Translations under genes and position numbers: made by a program | Part shown: one piece after another, positions 26,422 to 35,705 of the stretch | How the letters are laid out: every line of letters starts with the position of its first letter | Numbering within the stretch: the first letter of the stretch is position 1 | DNA from: JBHICC01 sp046759385 | Lineage (GTDB): Bacteria > Pseudomonadota > Gammaproteobacteria > Acidiferrobacterales > SPGG2 | DNA length: 64,000 bases | NCBI GenBank assembly: GCA_046759385.1 | Contig: JBHICC010000002.1 | Coordinates: 1 to 64,000 of the forward strand | Reading direction: 5' to 3' | The notes under the pieces: model-generated | Database searches by the model: none | What the model was told of the DNA's origin: nothing | What the model saw: the letters and a program-made list of their open reading frames with translations, nothing else

Positions 26422-27807
26422 ATGTCGACGCAGAAACCCTGGAGCGGCCGCTTCACCGAGTCTACAGATACGCGCGTTGAAGCGTTCACTGCTTCGGTAA
26501 ACTTTGACCGGCGGTTGTACCCGTATGATATTGCCGCCTCGGTCGCGCACGCGCGCATGCTGGCACATGTAAAAGTGATTAGCGAGAAAGAACGTGACGC
26601 AATCATAGAAGGGCTAGAGGCAATCGAGGCGGAGATCGAGAGCGACCAATTTTCCTGGACCACTGAGCTCGAGGACGTGCACATGAACATTGAAGCGCGT
26701 CTGATCGATCGTGTTGGCGAGGTTGGCAAGAAACTGCACACGGGTCGCTCACGCAACGATCAGGTTGCGACCGACCTCCGATTGTACCTGCGAGATGGTA
26801 TCGACTGGTTGAGCAAGGCGATCACCGATCTGCAAAGGACTCTGCTCGACGTCGCCGAGCGTGAGGCCGCAACGATCATGCCCGGTCTCACCCACCTACA
26901 GATCGCCCAGCCCATTACGTTTGGACATCATCTATTGGCATGGGTGGAGATGCTGCGCCGTGATAACGAGCGGCTCGGGGACTGCCGCAAGCGGGTTAAT
27001 ATAATGCCGCTAGGTGCGGCCGCGCTCGCGGGAACCAGCTACCCGATCGACCGAGCGTTTGTAGCGCGGTTGCTCGGCTTTGAAGCGCCAGCGGAGAACG
27101 CGCTGGATGCCGTGTCGGACCGAGACTTCGCCATTGAGTTCGCTGCTGCTGCGGCGGTACTGATGACGCATCTGTCACGCTTCGCTGAAGAATTGGTGCT
27201 TTGGGCATCACCGGCGTTTAATTTTATAGAGGTCAGCGATGCGTTCTGCACAGGCTCATCGATCATGCCGCAGAAGAAAAATCCCGATGTTGCCGAGTTG
27301 GTGCGCGGCAAGGCCGGTCGCGTCACTGGCGATCTCGTCGCGCTAATGACCTTGATGAAGTCGCAACCGCTCGCTTACAACCGTGACAACCAGGAGGACA
27401 AGGAGGCTGTCTTCGACGCGCTTGACACGGCGCTCGCAAGCGTGGACATATTTACTGCCCTCATTGGGTCGATTGAACCCAGGCGCGAGACGATGCGTCG
27501 CGCTGCCCAGCGGGGTTTTTCGACAGCAACCGATCTCGCTGATTACCTCGTGCGCAAGGGCGTACCGTTTCGCGATGCACACGAAGTCGTCGGAACAATC
27601 GTTCGTTCCTCGTTGGACGCCGGTAAGGATATCACCGAGCTCACACACGCGGAGCTTAAAGCGCAGTGTAGTGTCATTGAAGATGACGTTTTCGATCTTC
27701 TGTCGCTTGAGGGGTCGGTAAACGCGCGCGATCATCTAGGCGGCACCGCGCCAGCGCAGGTACGTCAGGCTGTGCAGCGAGCGCGTAGGCGTCTACAGCG
27801 AGCCTGA
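26422..27807 (+). CDS. argH: Argininosuccinate lyase
   Basis: A 461-residue ArgH of standard length. It starts MSTQKPWSGRFTESTD. The fumarase/aspartase superfamily signature GSSIMPQKKNPD lies at about residue 280, and the active-site segments HTGRSRNDQVATD and GLTHLQIAQP are present. It cleaves argininosuccinate to arginine and fumarate in the cytoplasm. It is divergent from the kinase operon, the same neighbourhood as in Pseudomonas. The following MazG-like gene starts 4 bases after its stop, so the two are likely co-transcribed. Confidence 0.96.
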   Translation: MSTQKPWSGRFTESTDTRVEAFTASVNFDRRLYPYDIAASVAHARMLAHVKVISEKERDAIIEGLEAIEAEIESDQFSWTTELEDVHMNIEARLIDRVGEVGKKLHTGRSRNDQVATDLRLYLRDGIDWLSKAITDLQRTLLDVAEREAATIMPGLTHLQIAQPITFGHHLLAWVEMLRRDNERLGDCRKRVNIMPLGAAALAGTSYPIDRAFVARLLGFEAPAENALDAVSDRDFAIEFAAAAAVLMTHLSRFAEELVLWASPAFNFIEVSDAFCTGSSIMPQKKNPDVAELVRGKAGRVTGDLVALMTLMKSQPLAYNRDNQEDKEAVFDALDTALASVDIFTALIGSIEPRRETMRRAAQRGFSTATDLADYLVRKGVPFRDAHEVVGTIVRSSLDAGKDITELTHAELKAQCSVIEDDVFDLLSLEGSVNARDHLGGTAPAQVRQAVQRARRRLQRA

Positions 27808-27811
27808 GGAC

Positions 27812-28174
27812 ATGGGAAACCGTGCCCCGCTTGAAGATCTCAAGGAAACGTTGCGTGCTTTCGTGCGTGCACGCGATTGGGTCCAGTTTCACTCGCCCAA
27901 GAACCTATCCATGGCTCTAATGGTCGAGGCCGCCGAGCTACTCGAGCACTTTCAGTGGCTCAGCGAGCAACAGAGTTCGTGCTTATCGCCGCAAGAGCGG
28001 GAGCGAGTCGCCTTGGAAATAGCCGACGTTTTTATCTATCTTTTGCGGTTGGCGGACACGCTTGACGTCGATCTGATCGACGCGGCACAGCGCAAGATTG
28101 AGTTAAACGAGAAACGCTATCCTGCCGAACAAGTACGGGGTCGTGCCGTTAAGACTCCGCAAGATTCACAGTAA
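27812..28174 (+). CDS. MazG-like nucleotide pyrophosphohydrolase
   Basis: A 120-residue all-helical protein of the MazG/RS21-C6 family. The metal-binding acidic pattern is visible in MVEAAELLEHFQW (ExxE on the first helix) and EIADVFIYLLRLAD (ExxD on the second). Relatives hydrolyse non-canonical or dCTP-type nucleotides to monophosphates; the substrate here is not deducible. An RKIELNEKRYP segment near the C-terminus is a common family feature. It directly follows argH. Confidence 0.87.
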   Translation: MGNRAPLEDLKETLRAFVRARDWVQFHSPKNLSMALMVEAAELLEHFQWLSEQQSSCLSPQERERVALEIADVFIYLLRLADTLDVDLIDAAQRKIELNEKRYPAEQVRGRAVKTPQDSQ

Positions 28175-28300
28175 TCATACAGAGCGCGTTTCGATACCTT
28201 CACCGTGGTGGTTGAGCCATCGATCGACACGTACCGATCCTCAGCTCGTTGACAGGTTCGGTGGCAGAGGGGCTGGGAGAAAAGTCTGCTGGGGCTCTAG

Positions 28301-28735
28301 TTACCCAGGATTTCTCAACGCTTTCTCGATGCGTATACGCGGGATTATAGAGCCCCGCCCGATGCCCTCGCAGCAGCAACCCTCCGCCTGCCAGCTGGAC
28401 GGGCTCGCTAGGGCCTCGGGCCAGAACGGATAGGTGCGACATTGCTGCGGCCGCACGGGGTATATACGACAGCGGTTGGCAAGGTCGAGGAACGCGCAGC
28501 GACCGCTGGCCTCGAGCCGGATGCCCTCGATTGCAGCATCGACTTTTATGACGTAGCGCCGGCGAAACCATGGACGGGACACTCCCAAGTGGCTACGGAT
28601 GCGATCTTGTTCGCGAGCGCTGACTGCGATGTAGTGCTCGTCATTGCTTCCGCCGGTACAGCAAGTACCGCAACCCGTGCATTTGAACCGCAGCTTTTGT
28701 CGCCGATGCCACATACGCAGGTCCTTTGTATTCAA
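28301..28735 (-). CDS. YkgJ-family cysteine cluster protein
   Basis: A 144-residue protein with the YkgJ pattern: an N-terminal CTGCGTCC cluster (about residues 20-27), a Cys in SGRCAFLDLANRCRIYPVRPQQCRTYPFWP, and a late GCCC group. Such proteins are proposed to bind zinc or an iron-sulfur cluster; no reaction is established. The start at 28735 leaves a short basic N-terminus. It is convergent with the MazG-like gene and 36 bases downstream of an uncharacterised gene on the same strand. Confidence 0.85.
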   Translation of the reverse strand: MNTKDLRMWHRRQKLRFKCTGCGTCCTGGSNDEHYIAVSAREQDRIRSHLGVSRPWFRRRYVIKVDAAIEGIRLEASGRCAFLDLANRCRIYPVRPQQCRTYPFWPEALASPSSWQAEGCCCEGIGRGSIIPRIRIEKALRNPG

Positions 28736-28771
28736 GACTAGGTGTGATTATACAGTGACTTGGTTGCGTGG

Positions 28772-29308
28772 CTAAACGCGCCAGAACGATGCGAGGAGCG
28801 TATTTCGGTTGACGTTAGTTGGTGAGAAGCGCCACTGGGAACGCACTATGTGGTCCAGTGCGTCGGCAATCTGTGCAAAGTCAAAGTGCATTCGCCGAAA
28901 CACATTGCGCCGCTTGGGGTTTAACTCATGGTGCGCGCAGTGCCAGAATGCGTTTTGTCCGTTGGCAAGATAGTAACCAAGCTCGCCGCGGGCTTGCAGT
29001 CTGTCTCTAAACAGTCCACTCATGAACAGCGTGTAATCACCAAGGTGGCGCGCGACGGAGGCTTGGCGATGTCGATCAGGAATTTCATTGTCCGAGCCAG
29101 CAGTGCCGTACCACTCGGCCAGCAGTTCAGCGATCCGCTCTAGCGGACGACCTTCGCGGTCATGCATCGGGTACAGCGCACGCGTGTGCGCGAAACGCGT
29201 CAGCAGTTCACTGACGTAATCGACCGTCGCCGGTTCTGCAAGCCCACACCGACCAAAGCCGGTTTGGACTTGGTGACGGAAGAACTGATACAACGTCGGT
29301 CGTCCCAT
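28772..29308 (-). CDS. Conserved hypothetical protein (178 aa)
   Basis: Not assigned to a family. The 178-residue protein is helical and rich in aromatic and histidine residues, with LGYYLANGQNAFWHCAHHELNPKR-type sequence near residue 110 and a WYGTAGSDNEIPDRH element before it. It has no signal peptide, membrane helix or nucleotide-binding motif. Coding is supported by codon use, its length without stops and its position directly upstream of the YkgJ gene on the same strand. Function cannot be inferred. Confidence 0.65.
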   Translation of the reverse strand: MGRPTLYQFFRHQVQTGFGRCGLAEPATVDYVSELLTRFAHTRALYPMHDREGRPLERIAELLAEWYGTAGSDNEIPDRHRQASVARHLGDYTLFMSGLFRDRLQARGELGYYLANGQNAFWHCAHHELNPKRRNVFRRMHFDFAQIADALDHIVRSQWRFSPTNVNRNTLLASFWRV

Positions 29309-29489
29309 TGGCGCACCTTAGTCTGCCGCCTAGTATCGGCAACGCATGCGAAGTTCAGCCCTAGACAGATTAACGCTCTCCTAATCCCTATCGGCGGGCG
29401 GCCGAACCCTTCTAACAAAGAAAGCTAGTTAAAGAACGCTAGCAGGTCCAACCCACGCTTTGCTGCAGCGCAAACGCATGGGCTAAAGG

Positions 29490-30044
29490 TCAGATCGACA
29501 TCCCCTTGCGGCGAATTTTCTCGTAAAGTTCGCGGTTCAGCTCCCGGCTATCGCCACCGCCGAATATCAGTGCCCCGGAGGAGTAACTTTTCCCATAAGT
29601 AGCAGTAAGGTTGACGGTCTGTGCGAGTCCCGAGACGAACTGATCGTCGGTCAGGGGGCTTAGTGGATGGATATAAGCACTCCAGAGGGTCCCGCGCGCG
29701 ATCGCATAGCGAGCATCGAGCGCACTATCGAAATTGGCCTGCATCATGCGAGCCAGGTCCGCCTCACTCAAGCCAGAAGAGGCCGCGACTGGCACTATGA
29801 CTCGCATCCGATCCGCGCGTTCGTCCGTAATCACTAATACCTGATAGCCTTCCAGCTTGAAGCGCCAAAATCCGGGTTCGCCGGACACATCCTCGGCCAC
29901 TTTCTCTATCAGCTCGCCCAGTCTCGCGTTGTTCATTTTCTCGTCCTTTGTGAGAACCGTCTTTGTACGGGAAGACATGCTGGGCGTGATACTGAGGCCG
30001 CTGCAAAGCAGTACACTCATGAGGACAGTCGCGTATCGATGCAT
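29490..30044 (-). CDS. Exported protein, possibly YbjN/CesT-like fold
   Basis: A 184-residue secreted protein from the ATG at 30044, which starts a clear signal peptide (MHRYATVLMSVLLCSGLSIT). The mature part has an alpha/beta rhythm similar to YbjN or type III chaperone-like proteins: WRFKLEGYQVLVITDERADRMRVIVPV, then ADLARMMQANFDSALDARYAI, GTLWSAYIHPLSPL and a C-terminal sheet-rich tail. The fold assignment is tentative. A longer in-frame start at 30197 would bury the signal peptide and is rejected. It is divergent from lon. Confidence 0.7.
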   Translation of the reverse strand: MHRYATVLMSVLLCSGLSITPSMSSRTKTVLTKDEKMNNARLGELIEKVAEDVSGEPGFWRFKLEGYQVLVITDERADRMRVIVPVAASSGLSEADLARMMQANFDSALDARYAIARGTLWSAYIHPLSPLTDDQFVSGLAQTVNLTATYGKSYSSGALIFGGGDSRELNRELYEKIRRKGMSI

Positions 30045-30226
30045 GATTCGGCTCCTGTTTTGTCTTTGAACACAACCTCGGTCCTGCGGTGAAGTCAGCA
30101 GGATCCACTTGGTGGCAGGGTGCTTTGCTATGATGCGCTCGCATATGACTTTAGTCTCCTCAGGCAGGAAGCGGGTTCCCCCGTCCGAGCATACCAAGGT
30201 TGTGCGACTGCAGCAGGGTTTGATGG

Positions 30227-30253
30227 CTTGAATCTACTACAGACACCCTTATC
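30227..30253 (+). promoter_or_regulatory. Sigma32-like heat-shock promoter of lon
   Basis: CTTGAA (30227-30232), a 13-base spacer, then CCCTTATC (30246-30253). The -35 matches the sigma32 consensus fully and the -10 (CCCCATNT) in part. The spacing is correct and it lies about 45-70 bases before the lon ATG. Confidence 0.55.
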
Positions 30254-30295
30254 TTGGTTGTTGGCGGAAGGCTGGGGCGTTTCTTGAGGTCTATC

Positions 30296-32740
30296 ATGAC
30301 GGAACGGGAAACCATAGAAAAGAACGGTGTGGGTACGAAGCCCGCACAGACTGGCGAGCTTCTTGCGGGATCGCGTACAGCACTTGCGCGGCCCAGTGAG
30401 GTTCTGCCGGGCGTTATTCATGTGCTGCCGCTGACTAACCGGCCGTTCTTTCCTGGCCAAATGCTGCCTCTGGTCATCGACCAAGAGCCGTGGCAACGCA
30501 CGGTCGAGGCAGTAGTCGAGTCTGGGAACAAAGTCATGGGACTCGTGCTTGTCCGCAAAGATAATCCAACCGAAGCGCAACCGAAAGATTTCTATTCGAT
30601 GGGAACGGCGAGTCGCGTGCACAAAGTTGTGCAGGCCGAAGGCAAGTTGCAGATCTACGTTGAAGGACTGCAACGGTTTCGAATCGACGACTGGATTTCC
30701 ACAGAGCGCCCGCTCGCGGTGCGTGCGCAATATTTCCCCGAGACCAGTTACAAGGATGTCACCGAGCTCAAGGCTTACACAGTTGCGGTGATTAACACGA
30801 TCAAGGAGCTACTGCCCCTCAACCCCCTGTACGGTGAGGAGCTGAAATTCTTCTTAAACCGTTTCGGCCCCGACGAGCCGTCGCGCCTCGCGGATTTTGC
30901 CGCTAGCCTCACGACGTCAAGCAAGCAACAGTTGCAGAGTGTGCTCGAGACCACGCACATTCTGGATCGATTGGAAAAGGTGCTGCTGCTGCTAAAGAAT
31001 GAAGTCGAGGTCGCAAAAGCGCAAATGCGTATACAGAAACAAGTGGAAGAAAGCGTGGAGACGCGCCAACGCGAATTCTTTCTGCGCGAGCAGCTTAAGG
31101 CGATTCAGCACGAGTTGGGCATTGCTAAGGATGACCGCACGGCTGAGCTCGATCGTTTCCGCGCACGCCTGAAAGATCGTGCGCTTCCGGATGAGGCCAA
31201 GAAACGCATCGACGACGAGATGCAAAAGATGTCAATACTCGAGGTGGGGTCGCCCGAATATTCGGTGACCCGCAACTACCTCGACTGGCTAACGTTGCTT
31301 CCTTGGGGGACGTACTCGCAAGACAATTTCGATTTGGAGCACGCGCGGGCTGTACTTGACCGCGACCACGATGGTCTCGCGGACGTAAAGGACCGGATTA
31401 TCGAGTTTCTTGGCGTCGGAAAGATGAGGGGCGACGTGGCCGGGTCAATCCTCTTGCTCGTCGGGCCGCCAGGCGTCGGCAAAACCTCCGTAGGTCGCTC
31501 AGTGGCGGCGGCTTTGGGTCGAAAGTTCTACCGCTTTTCGCTCGGTGGCATGCGCGATGAGGCAGAGATCAAAGGACACCGACGTACCTACATCGGCGCC
31601 ATGCCAGGAAAATTCATTCAGGCAATCAAGGAGGTCGGCATCGCTAATCCGGTGATCATGCTTGACGAAATCGACAAAGTCGGGGCCTCGTATCGCGGCG
31701 ATCCGGCGTCGGCGCTACTCGAGGTGCTCGACCCCGAACAAAACCAGGATTTTCTCGATCACTACCTAGACGTGCGCTTCGATCTGTCCAAGGTCCTCTT
31801 TATTAGTACCGCCAACCAGCTCGACACCATACCTGCTCCGCTGCTGGACCGCATGGAAGTCATAAGGCTCGGTGGTTACATCACCAGCGAGAAGGTTGAC
31901 ATTGCACACCACCACTTGATTCCGCGGCAATTAGAGAAAGTCGGCCTAAAGCGGAGTCAGCTTCGGATAGCGCGCAGCGCGATTCGCGAGATTATCGAGC
32001 GATATGCGCGCGAGGCGGGTGTGCGCAACCTCGAAAAGCGTATTGGCGCCATCGCCCGCAAGGCTGTCGTAAGCATACTGAACGGCGCCAAGACACCGAT
32101 AAAGGTGCGCGCGAGCGATCTCGAGGACTACCTTGGTAAGCCGGTATTCCGTCCGGAAAAGCCAATGAGCGGCGTGGGCGTCGTCACTGGGCTTGCATGG
32201 ACGCCACTCGGTGGGGCGACGTTGGACGTCGAAGCCACTCGCGTACACGCGTATACACGCGGCTTCAAGCTCACAGGCCAACTGGGCGAGGTGATGCGTG
32301 AATCGGCCGAGATTGCTTACAGCTACATATCGTCCCACAGCGAGACTTACGGCGCGCCTGCGGATTATTTCGAGCGGGCCTTCATTCACTTGCATGTACC
32401 GGCCGGCGCGACGCCGAAGGACGGGCCGAGTGCAGGCATCACGATGGCCACGGCGCTACTATCACTCGCGCGCGGACGCAAGATCACGCGGCCGTTGGGC
32501 ATGACTGGCGAGCTGACCTTGACCGGGCACGTGTTGCCTGTGGGTGGGATACGCGAGAAGGTGATCGCGGCTCGGCGCACGCGGATCACCGAGCTGATCT
32601 TGCCCGAGGCCAACCGCGGCGATTTCGAGGAGCTGCCAGATCATATACGTGTCGGGCTGACAGCGCGCTTTGTCAGTCACTACAAAGATGTCGTGGACAT
32701 CGTCTATCCGGAGCCCACACTGCAAATGGCAAAGCCCTAA
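30296..32740 (+). CDS. lon: ATP-dependent protease Lon
   Basis: An 814-residue Lon from the ATG at 30296. An N-terminal substrate-binding domain begins at VLPLTNRPFFPGQ (about 42), followed by a long helical region. The AAA module has Walker A GPPGVGKT (390-397) and Walker B VIMLDEIDKV. The serine-lysine catalytic dyad is Ser712 in KDGPSAGI and Lys755 in REKVIAA. It degrades misfolded and regulatory proteins in the cytoplasm. A start at 30254 is possible but would place the ATG of a conserved-looking MTERETIE start internally. A sigma32-like promoter lies just upstream. Confidence 0.96.
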   Translation: MTERETIEKNGVGTKPAQTGELLAGSRTALARPSEVLPGVIHVLPLTNRPFFPGQMLPLVIDQEPWQRTVEAVVESGNKVMGLVLVRKDNPTEAQPKDFYSMGTASRVHKVVQAEGKLQIYVEGLQRFRIDDWISTERPLAVRAQYFPETSYKDVTELKAYTVAVINTIKELLPLNPLYGEELKFFLNRFGPDEPSRLADFAASLTTSSKQQLQSVLETTHILDRLEKVLLLLKNEVEVAKAQMRIQKQVEESVETRQREFFLREQLKAIQHELGIAKDDRTAELDRFRARLKDRALPDEAKKRIDDEMQKMSILEVGSPEYSVTRNYLDWLTLLPWGTYSQDNFDLEHARAVLDRDHDGLADVKDRIIEFLGVGKMRGDVAGSILLLVGPPGVGKTSVGRSVAAALGRKFYRFSLGGMRDEAEIKGHRRTYIGAMPGKFIQAIKEVGIANPVIMLDEIDKVGASYRGDPASALLEVLDPEQNQDFLDHYLDVRFDLSKVLFISTANQLDTIPAPLLDRMEVIRLGGYITSEKVDIAHHHLIPRQLEKVGLKRSQLRIARSAIREIIERYAREAGVRNLEKRIGAIARKAVVSILNGAKTPIKVRASDLEDYLGKPVFRPEKPMSGVGVVTGLAWTPLGGATLDVEATRVHAYTRGFKLTGQLGEVMRESAEIAYSYISSHSETYGAPADYFERAFIHLHVPAGATPKDGPSAGITMATALLSLARGRKITRPLGMTGELTLTGHVLPVGGIREKVIAARRTRITELILPEANRGDFEELPDHIRVGLTARFVSHYKDVVDIVYPEPTLQMAKP

Positions 32741-32883
32741 GCAACGTAAAGACAAAGGCTTGCTTATTGACTCACGAGGCCTCTGGCTGCTCATTGCTCC
32801 TCGCTAGGCGCAGCTCCTTGGCTAGAATTCATACTGGGGGGCGCAAAACGTGTAGGTAACGAGGTTTCGACAGTGGGCGAGCA

Positions 32884-33969
32884 ATGAGCGCGAGGGTGCT
32901 GGTCTTGGGAAGCGATACAGCCGCGAGCCGGTGCATTAGCGCGGCGCTCGCTTCGGACCCATCGATCGAGTGTGTCATCGGTGGCCATCGCGTTGGCGCG
33001 CTATGCGCCTACGCAGAGGAGATTGGCGCCGAAGTAAGGGCGATCAATCTGTCGGATCAGGCCTCGCTACGCCAAGCTTTGGACGGCATTTTTGCCGTCG
33101 TAAACACACTGCCTGCACATACGCTCGGCGGCTACGAAGTTGCCGGTCAATGTGCCAGAACGGCTGTGCACTACATAGATCTGGCAGGTAATCCGGCGCA
33201 TGTCGCTGGCATCACGGCGTTCCGGCGCAAGGCTGAATCCGCTGCTTGTCTGTTGGTCAGCGGCGCCACCGCCGTTCCGGCGGTTTCGGGTGTACTCGTT
33301 GACCTGTTGGCTCAAGAGTTCGAGCGCCTCAAAGCGATTCACATCGCGATCTTGCCGGCCGACGACGGTCGGTCGTGGCTGGACACCGTGCGTGCCGTTG
33401 CACCCAGGGCCGGCCAGCCGCTGCGCGTCAAGCAAGAAAACCTTTGGCGGGACAGCTACTTTTGGTCGGAACCTGGAGAAGTACTTTTCCCGGCCCCGTT
33501 CGGTCGCCGCCGTGTCTATCTGTGTGATGTACCCGATCTGCGTTTATTCCCGAGTCGCTATGCCGCCGAAACGGTGACCTTTCGGGTGGGTTTGCAAAGC
33601 GCTTTCGCCAATCGCGTGCTCTCGGCCATGGCCCGCTTCCGCCACCGAAAGCACAGTGCTGACCCGGCACACCAAAGCGTAGAAGCCGATCCGCGCGACG
33701 GTCTTCAGCGTTTGCTGGATCGGACCGCCGCTGTGCACGTCCGGGTGCAGGGACTCTGCGATGGTTTAGAGACGACGCGCATGGCCTGTCTGGTCAACCG
33801 TAGCGGTTTGGCGCCAGTGATTTCCTGCAGCCCGGCCATCGCCCTGATAAAACACTGGGTGCGACGCGGCGTCAGCGGCGCGGGCGCCGTACCGTGTCTT
33901 GGATTGCTAAATCTCGAGGCGCTGAAGGCTGGCCTGCTCGAGCACGACATTGTGCTAGTCCGGAGTTAG
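32884..33969 (+). CDS. Saccharopine dehydrogenase-like NAD(P)-binding oxidoreductase
   Basis: A 361-residue protein with an N-terminal Rossmann fold of the saccharopine dehydrogenase type: VLVLGSDTAASRCISAAL (about 5-22), VNTLPAHTLGGYEVAGQCARTAVHYIDLAGNP (about 74-105), and GATAVPAVSGVLVDLL (about 127-142). The first glycine pattern reads GSDTAAS in place of the classical GxGxxG, a deviation that may affect cofactor binding. The substrate is unknown; family members act on diverse carbonyls and amines. No lysine-degradation partner is next to it. Confidence 0.78.
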   Translation: MSARVLVLGSDTAASRCISAALASDPSIECVIGGHRVGALCAYAEEIGAEVRAINLSDQASLRQALDGIFAVVNTLPAHTLGGYEVAGQCARTAVHYIDLAGNPAHVAGITAFRRKAESAACLLVSGATAVPAVSGVLVDLLAQEFERLKAIHIAILPADDGRSWLDTVRAVAPRAGQPLRVKQENLWRDSYFWSEPGEVLFPAPFGRRRVYLCDVPDLRLFPSRYAAETVTFRVGLQSAFANRVLSAMARFRHRKHSADPAHQSVEADPRDGLQRLLDRTAAVHVRVQGLCDGLETTRMACLVNRSGLAPVISCSPAIALIKHWVRRGVSGAGAVPCLGLLNLEALKAGLLEHDIVLVRS

Positions 33970-33982
33970 CGCTCCGCACATA

Positions 33983-34016
33983 TTGGTCAACCTCCGTGAC
34001 CAAGGTGCGGTAGAAT
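33983..34016 (+). promoter_or_regulatory. Inverted repeat and possible -10 upstream of lptM
   Basis: TTGGTCA (33983-33989) and TGACCAA (33997-34003) form a perfect dyad with a 7-base spacer, followed by TAGAAT (34011-34016), a good -10. No convincing -35 is seen. It may be an operator or the terminator of the upstream gene. Confidence 0.35.
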
Positions 34017-34057
34017 CCCGTCGTTGTTCAATCCCTGGGTGCCACGGTCGCACGAAG

Positions 34058-34222
34058 ATGCGCACAGTTAGAGTTGCTTCAGTGATCTTGGTTGTGTGTC
34101 TGCTGGTGATGTCAGTGGCCGGGCTCGCTGGTTGCGGCAACAAGGGGCCCCTCTATCTTCCCGAGAAGAGCGACCAGCAAACCGATCAGACGCAGGGCAA
34201 AAAGCAGCCCAAGAAACAGTAA
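34058..34222 (+). CDS. lptM: LPS translocon maturation chaperone LptM (YifL-like lipoprotein)
   Basis: A 54-residue lipoprotein. The signal peptide ends in the lipobox LAGC, followed directly by the family pattern GCGNKGPLYLP, then a short hydrophilic lysine/glutamine-rich tail. In Escherichia coli LptM (YifL) assists disulfide maturation of the LptD outer-membrane translocon. The ATG at 34058 is chosen because it begins the signal peptide. It lies 18 bases before lysA, an arrangement typical for gammaproteobacteria. Confidence 0.9.
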   Translation: MRTVRVASVILVVCLLVMSVAGLAGCGNKGPLYLPEKSDQQTDQTQGKKQPKKQ

Positions 34223-34240
34223 TTCCTCACTTCGGTTCCC

Positions 34241-35506
34241 ATGGATTGTTTCACCTATCGTAGCGGGCAGCTTTTTGCCGAAAACGCGCCGCTGGCTACC
34301 ATCGCCGAGCAGGTCGGTACCCCCTGTTACGTCTACTCTCGCCGAATGATCGAGGACCAATATCGCGCATTCGATGATGCTTTCGACGCGCATCCCCATC
34401 TGGTCTGCTACGCGGTCAAAGCGAATTCCAATTTGGCTATCCTCAATATTTTGGCACGACAGGGATCAGGATTTGACATTGTGTCGGGCGGCGAGCTTGA
34501 ACGCGTGTTACGGGCAGGTGGTGATCCGTCCACGACCGTATTCTCCGGTGTGGGAAAGTCCGATGCTGAGATCCGGCGGGCCCTAGAGGTCGGCATTCAC
34601 TCGTTTAACGTCGAATCGGATAGCGAGCTTTCACGATTGGACGTACTCGCCGGCGAATTTGGCAAGCCCGTATCTATAGCAGTTCGCGTGAATCCGGATG
34701 TGGATCCGAACACTCACCCCTATATCGCGACCGGGCTGAAGCAAAACAAGTTCGGTGTGCCGATCGGCCAAGCGGCGGCGTTGTACACCCGGGCTCAGGG
34801 ACTGCGTAACGTTAATGTCACTGGTGTGGCTTGTCACATCGGTTCGCAGCTCCTCGAATTAGCCCCCTTTCTGGATGCCGTTGGGCGGGTATTGGGCCTG
34901 GTGGAGCAGCTCCGCCGTAACGGCTTCGCGCTCGACACCTTGGACCTCGGAGGTGGCCTGGGGATTCGCTACCGGGCCGAGCGCCCACCTCGGCCGGACG
35001 AGTATGTCAGGGTGTTGCTCGAGGCGCTGGATGCGTGTGGCGAACATGGGCGCGATCTGCGCATTATGATTGAGCCCGGACGAGCGCTGGTCGGGCAAGC
35101 GGGGCTGTTGCTCACGCGCGTGCAATACCTGAAGCACGGGGAAGCCAAGAATTTCGCTATGGTTGACATGGCAATGACCGAGCTGCTGCGCCCTGCGCTG
35201 TATCAAGCCTGGCATGAAGTCACGCCAGTGTACGATGAGGCGGATCGGCATACGGCGGTATATGACGTGGTCGGCCCCGTGTGCGAAAGCGCGGACTTTC
35301 TCGCGCGCGATCGCGAACTCGCGATTGCGCCAGGTGATCTCCTCGCTATACGCTCCGCCGGTGCTTACGCGGCGTCTATGGGCTCACGCTACAACACGCG
35401 CCCACTTGCCGCTGAGGTAATGGTCGACGGCGATGCAATCCATATCGTACGTCGGCGCGAGACGATCGATGAGATGCTGGCGACAGAATCAATGCTGCCT
35501 GAATAG
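34241..35506 (+). CDS. lysA: Diaminopimelate decarboxylase
   Basis: A 421-residue fold-III PLP enzyme. The cofactor lysine is Lys60 in YAVKANSN. Other family markers are SGGELERVL, GLKQNKFGVP, ACHIGSQ, DLGGGLGIRY, EPGRALVGQAG, the active-site cysteine in GPVCESADFL, and the C-terminal GAYAASMGSRYN. It makes L-lysine from meso-diaminopimelate. It is preceded by lptM and followed, after a 199-base repeat-containing gap and a methyltransferase gene, by dapF of the same pathway. Confidence 0.96.
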   Translation: MDCFTYRSGQLFAENAPLATIAEQVGTPCYVYSRRMIEDQYRAFDDAFDAHPHLVCYAVKANSNLAILNILARQGSGFDIVSGGELERVLRAGGDPSTTVFSGVGKSDAEIRRALEVGIHSFNVESDSELSRLDVLAGEFGKPVSIAVRVNPDVDPNTHPYIATGLKQNKFGVPIGQAAALYTRAQGLRNVNVTGVACHIGSQLLELAPFLDAVGRVLGLVEQLRRNGFALDTLDLGGGLGIRYRAERPPRPDEYVRVLLEALDACGEHGRDLRIMIEPGRALVGQAGLLLTRVQYLKHGEAKNFAMVDMAMTELLRPALYQAWHEVTPVYDEADRHTAVYDVVGPVCESADFLARDRELAIAPGDLLAIRSAGAYAASMGSRYNTRPLAAEVMVDGDAIHIVRRRETIDEMLATESMLPE

Positions 35507-35514
35507 GAAAAGCG

Positions 35515-35665
35515 CAACGCAAAGACGCACGACTCCATGCGGCCTACAGAGATGTAGGGAGGTACGACTCCAGGGATGGAGCACGACTACACGGAAGTAG
35601 GAAGTAGGGTAACGCCGGGAGCGGTTGCCGAGTTGCCGAGACGCACCGGAGCGGCCTTTGCGTTG
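35515..35665. repeat. Palindromic repeat element, copy 2, with internal hairpins
   Basis: CAACGCAAAG (35515-35524) and CTTTGCGTTG (35656-35665) are perfect inverted ends. Between them lie short hairpins (CCTAC...GTAGG, CTCCA-GGGA-TGGAG, CTAC...GTAG) separated by repeated ACGACT words. The ends match the element at 13394-13469. It sits between lysA and the methyltransferase gene. Confidence 0.6.
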
Positions 35666-35705
35666 AGAAGGCCTCACTACCGCTACTCGACCGACAACTG
35701 ACCTT

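Noticed and set aside
30128..30730. A 200-codon frame antisense to the start of lon
   Set aside because: It overlaps the conserved Lon N-terminal domain and shows no protein-family features.
32884..33969. Assignment to lysine degradation as saccharopine dehydrogenase
   Set aside because: Only the NAD(P)-binding fold is shared; no partner genes and a deviating glycine motif.
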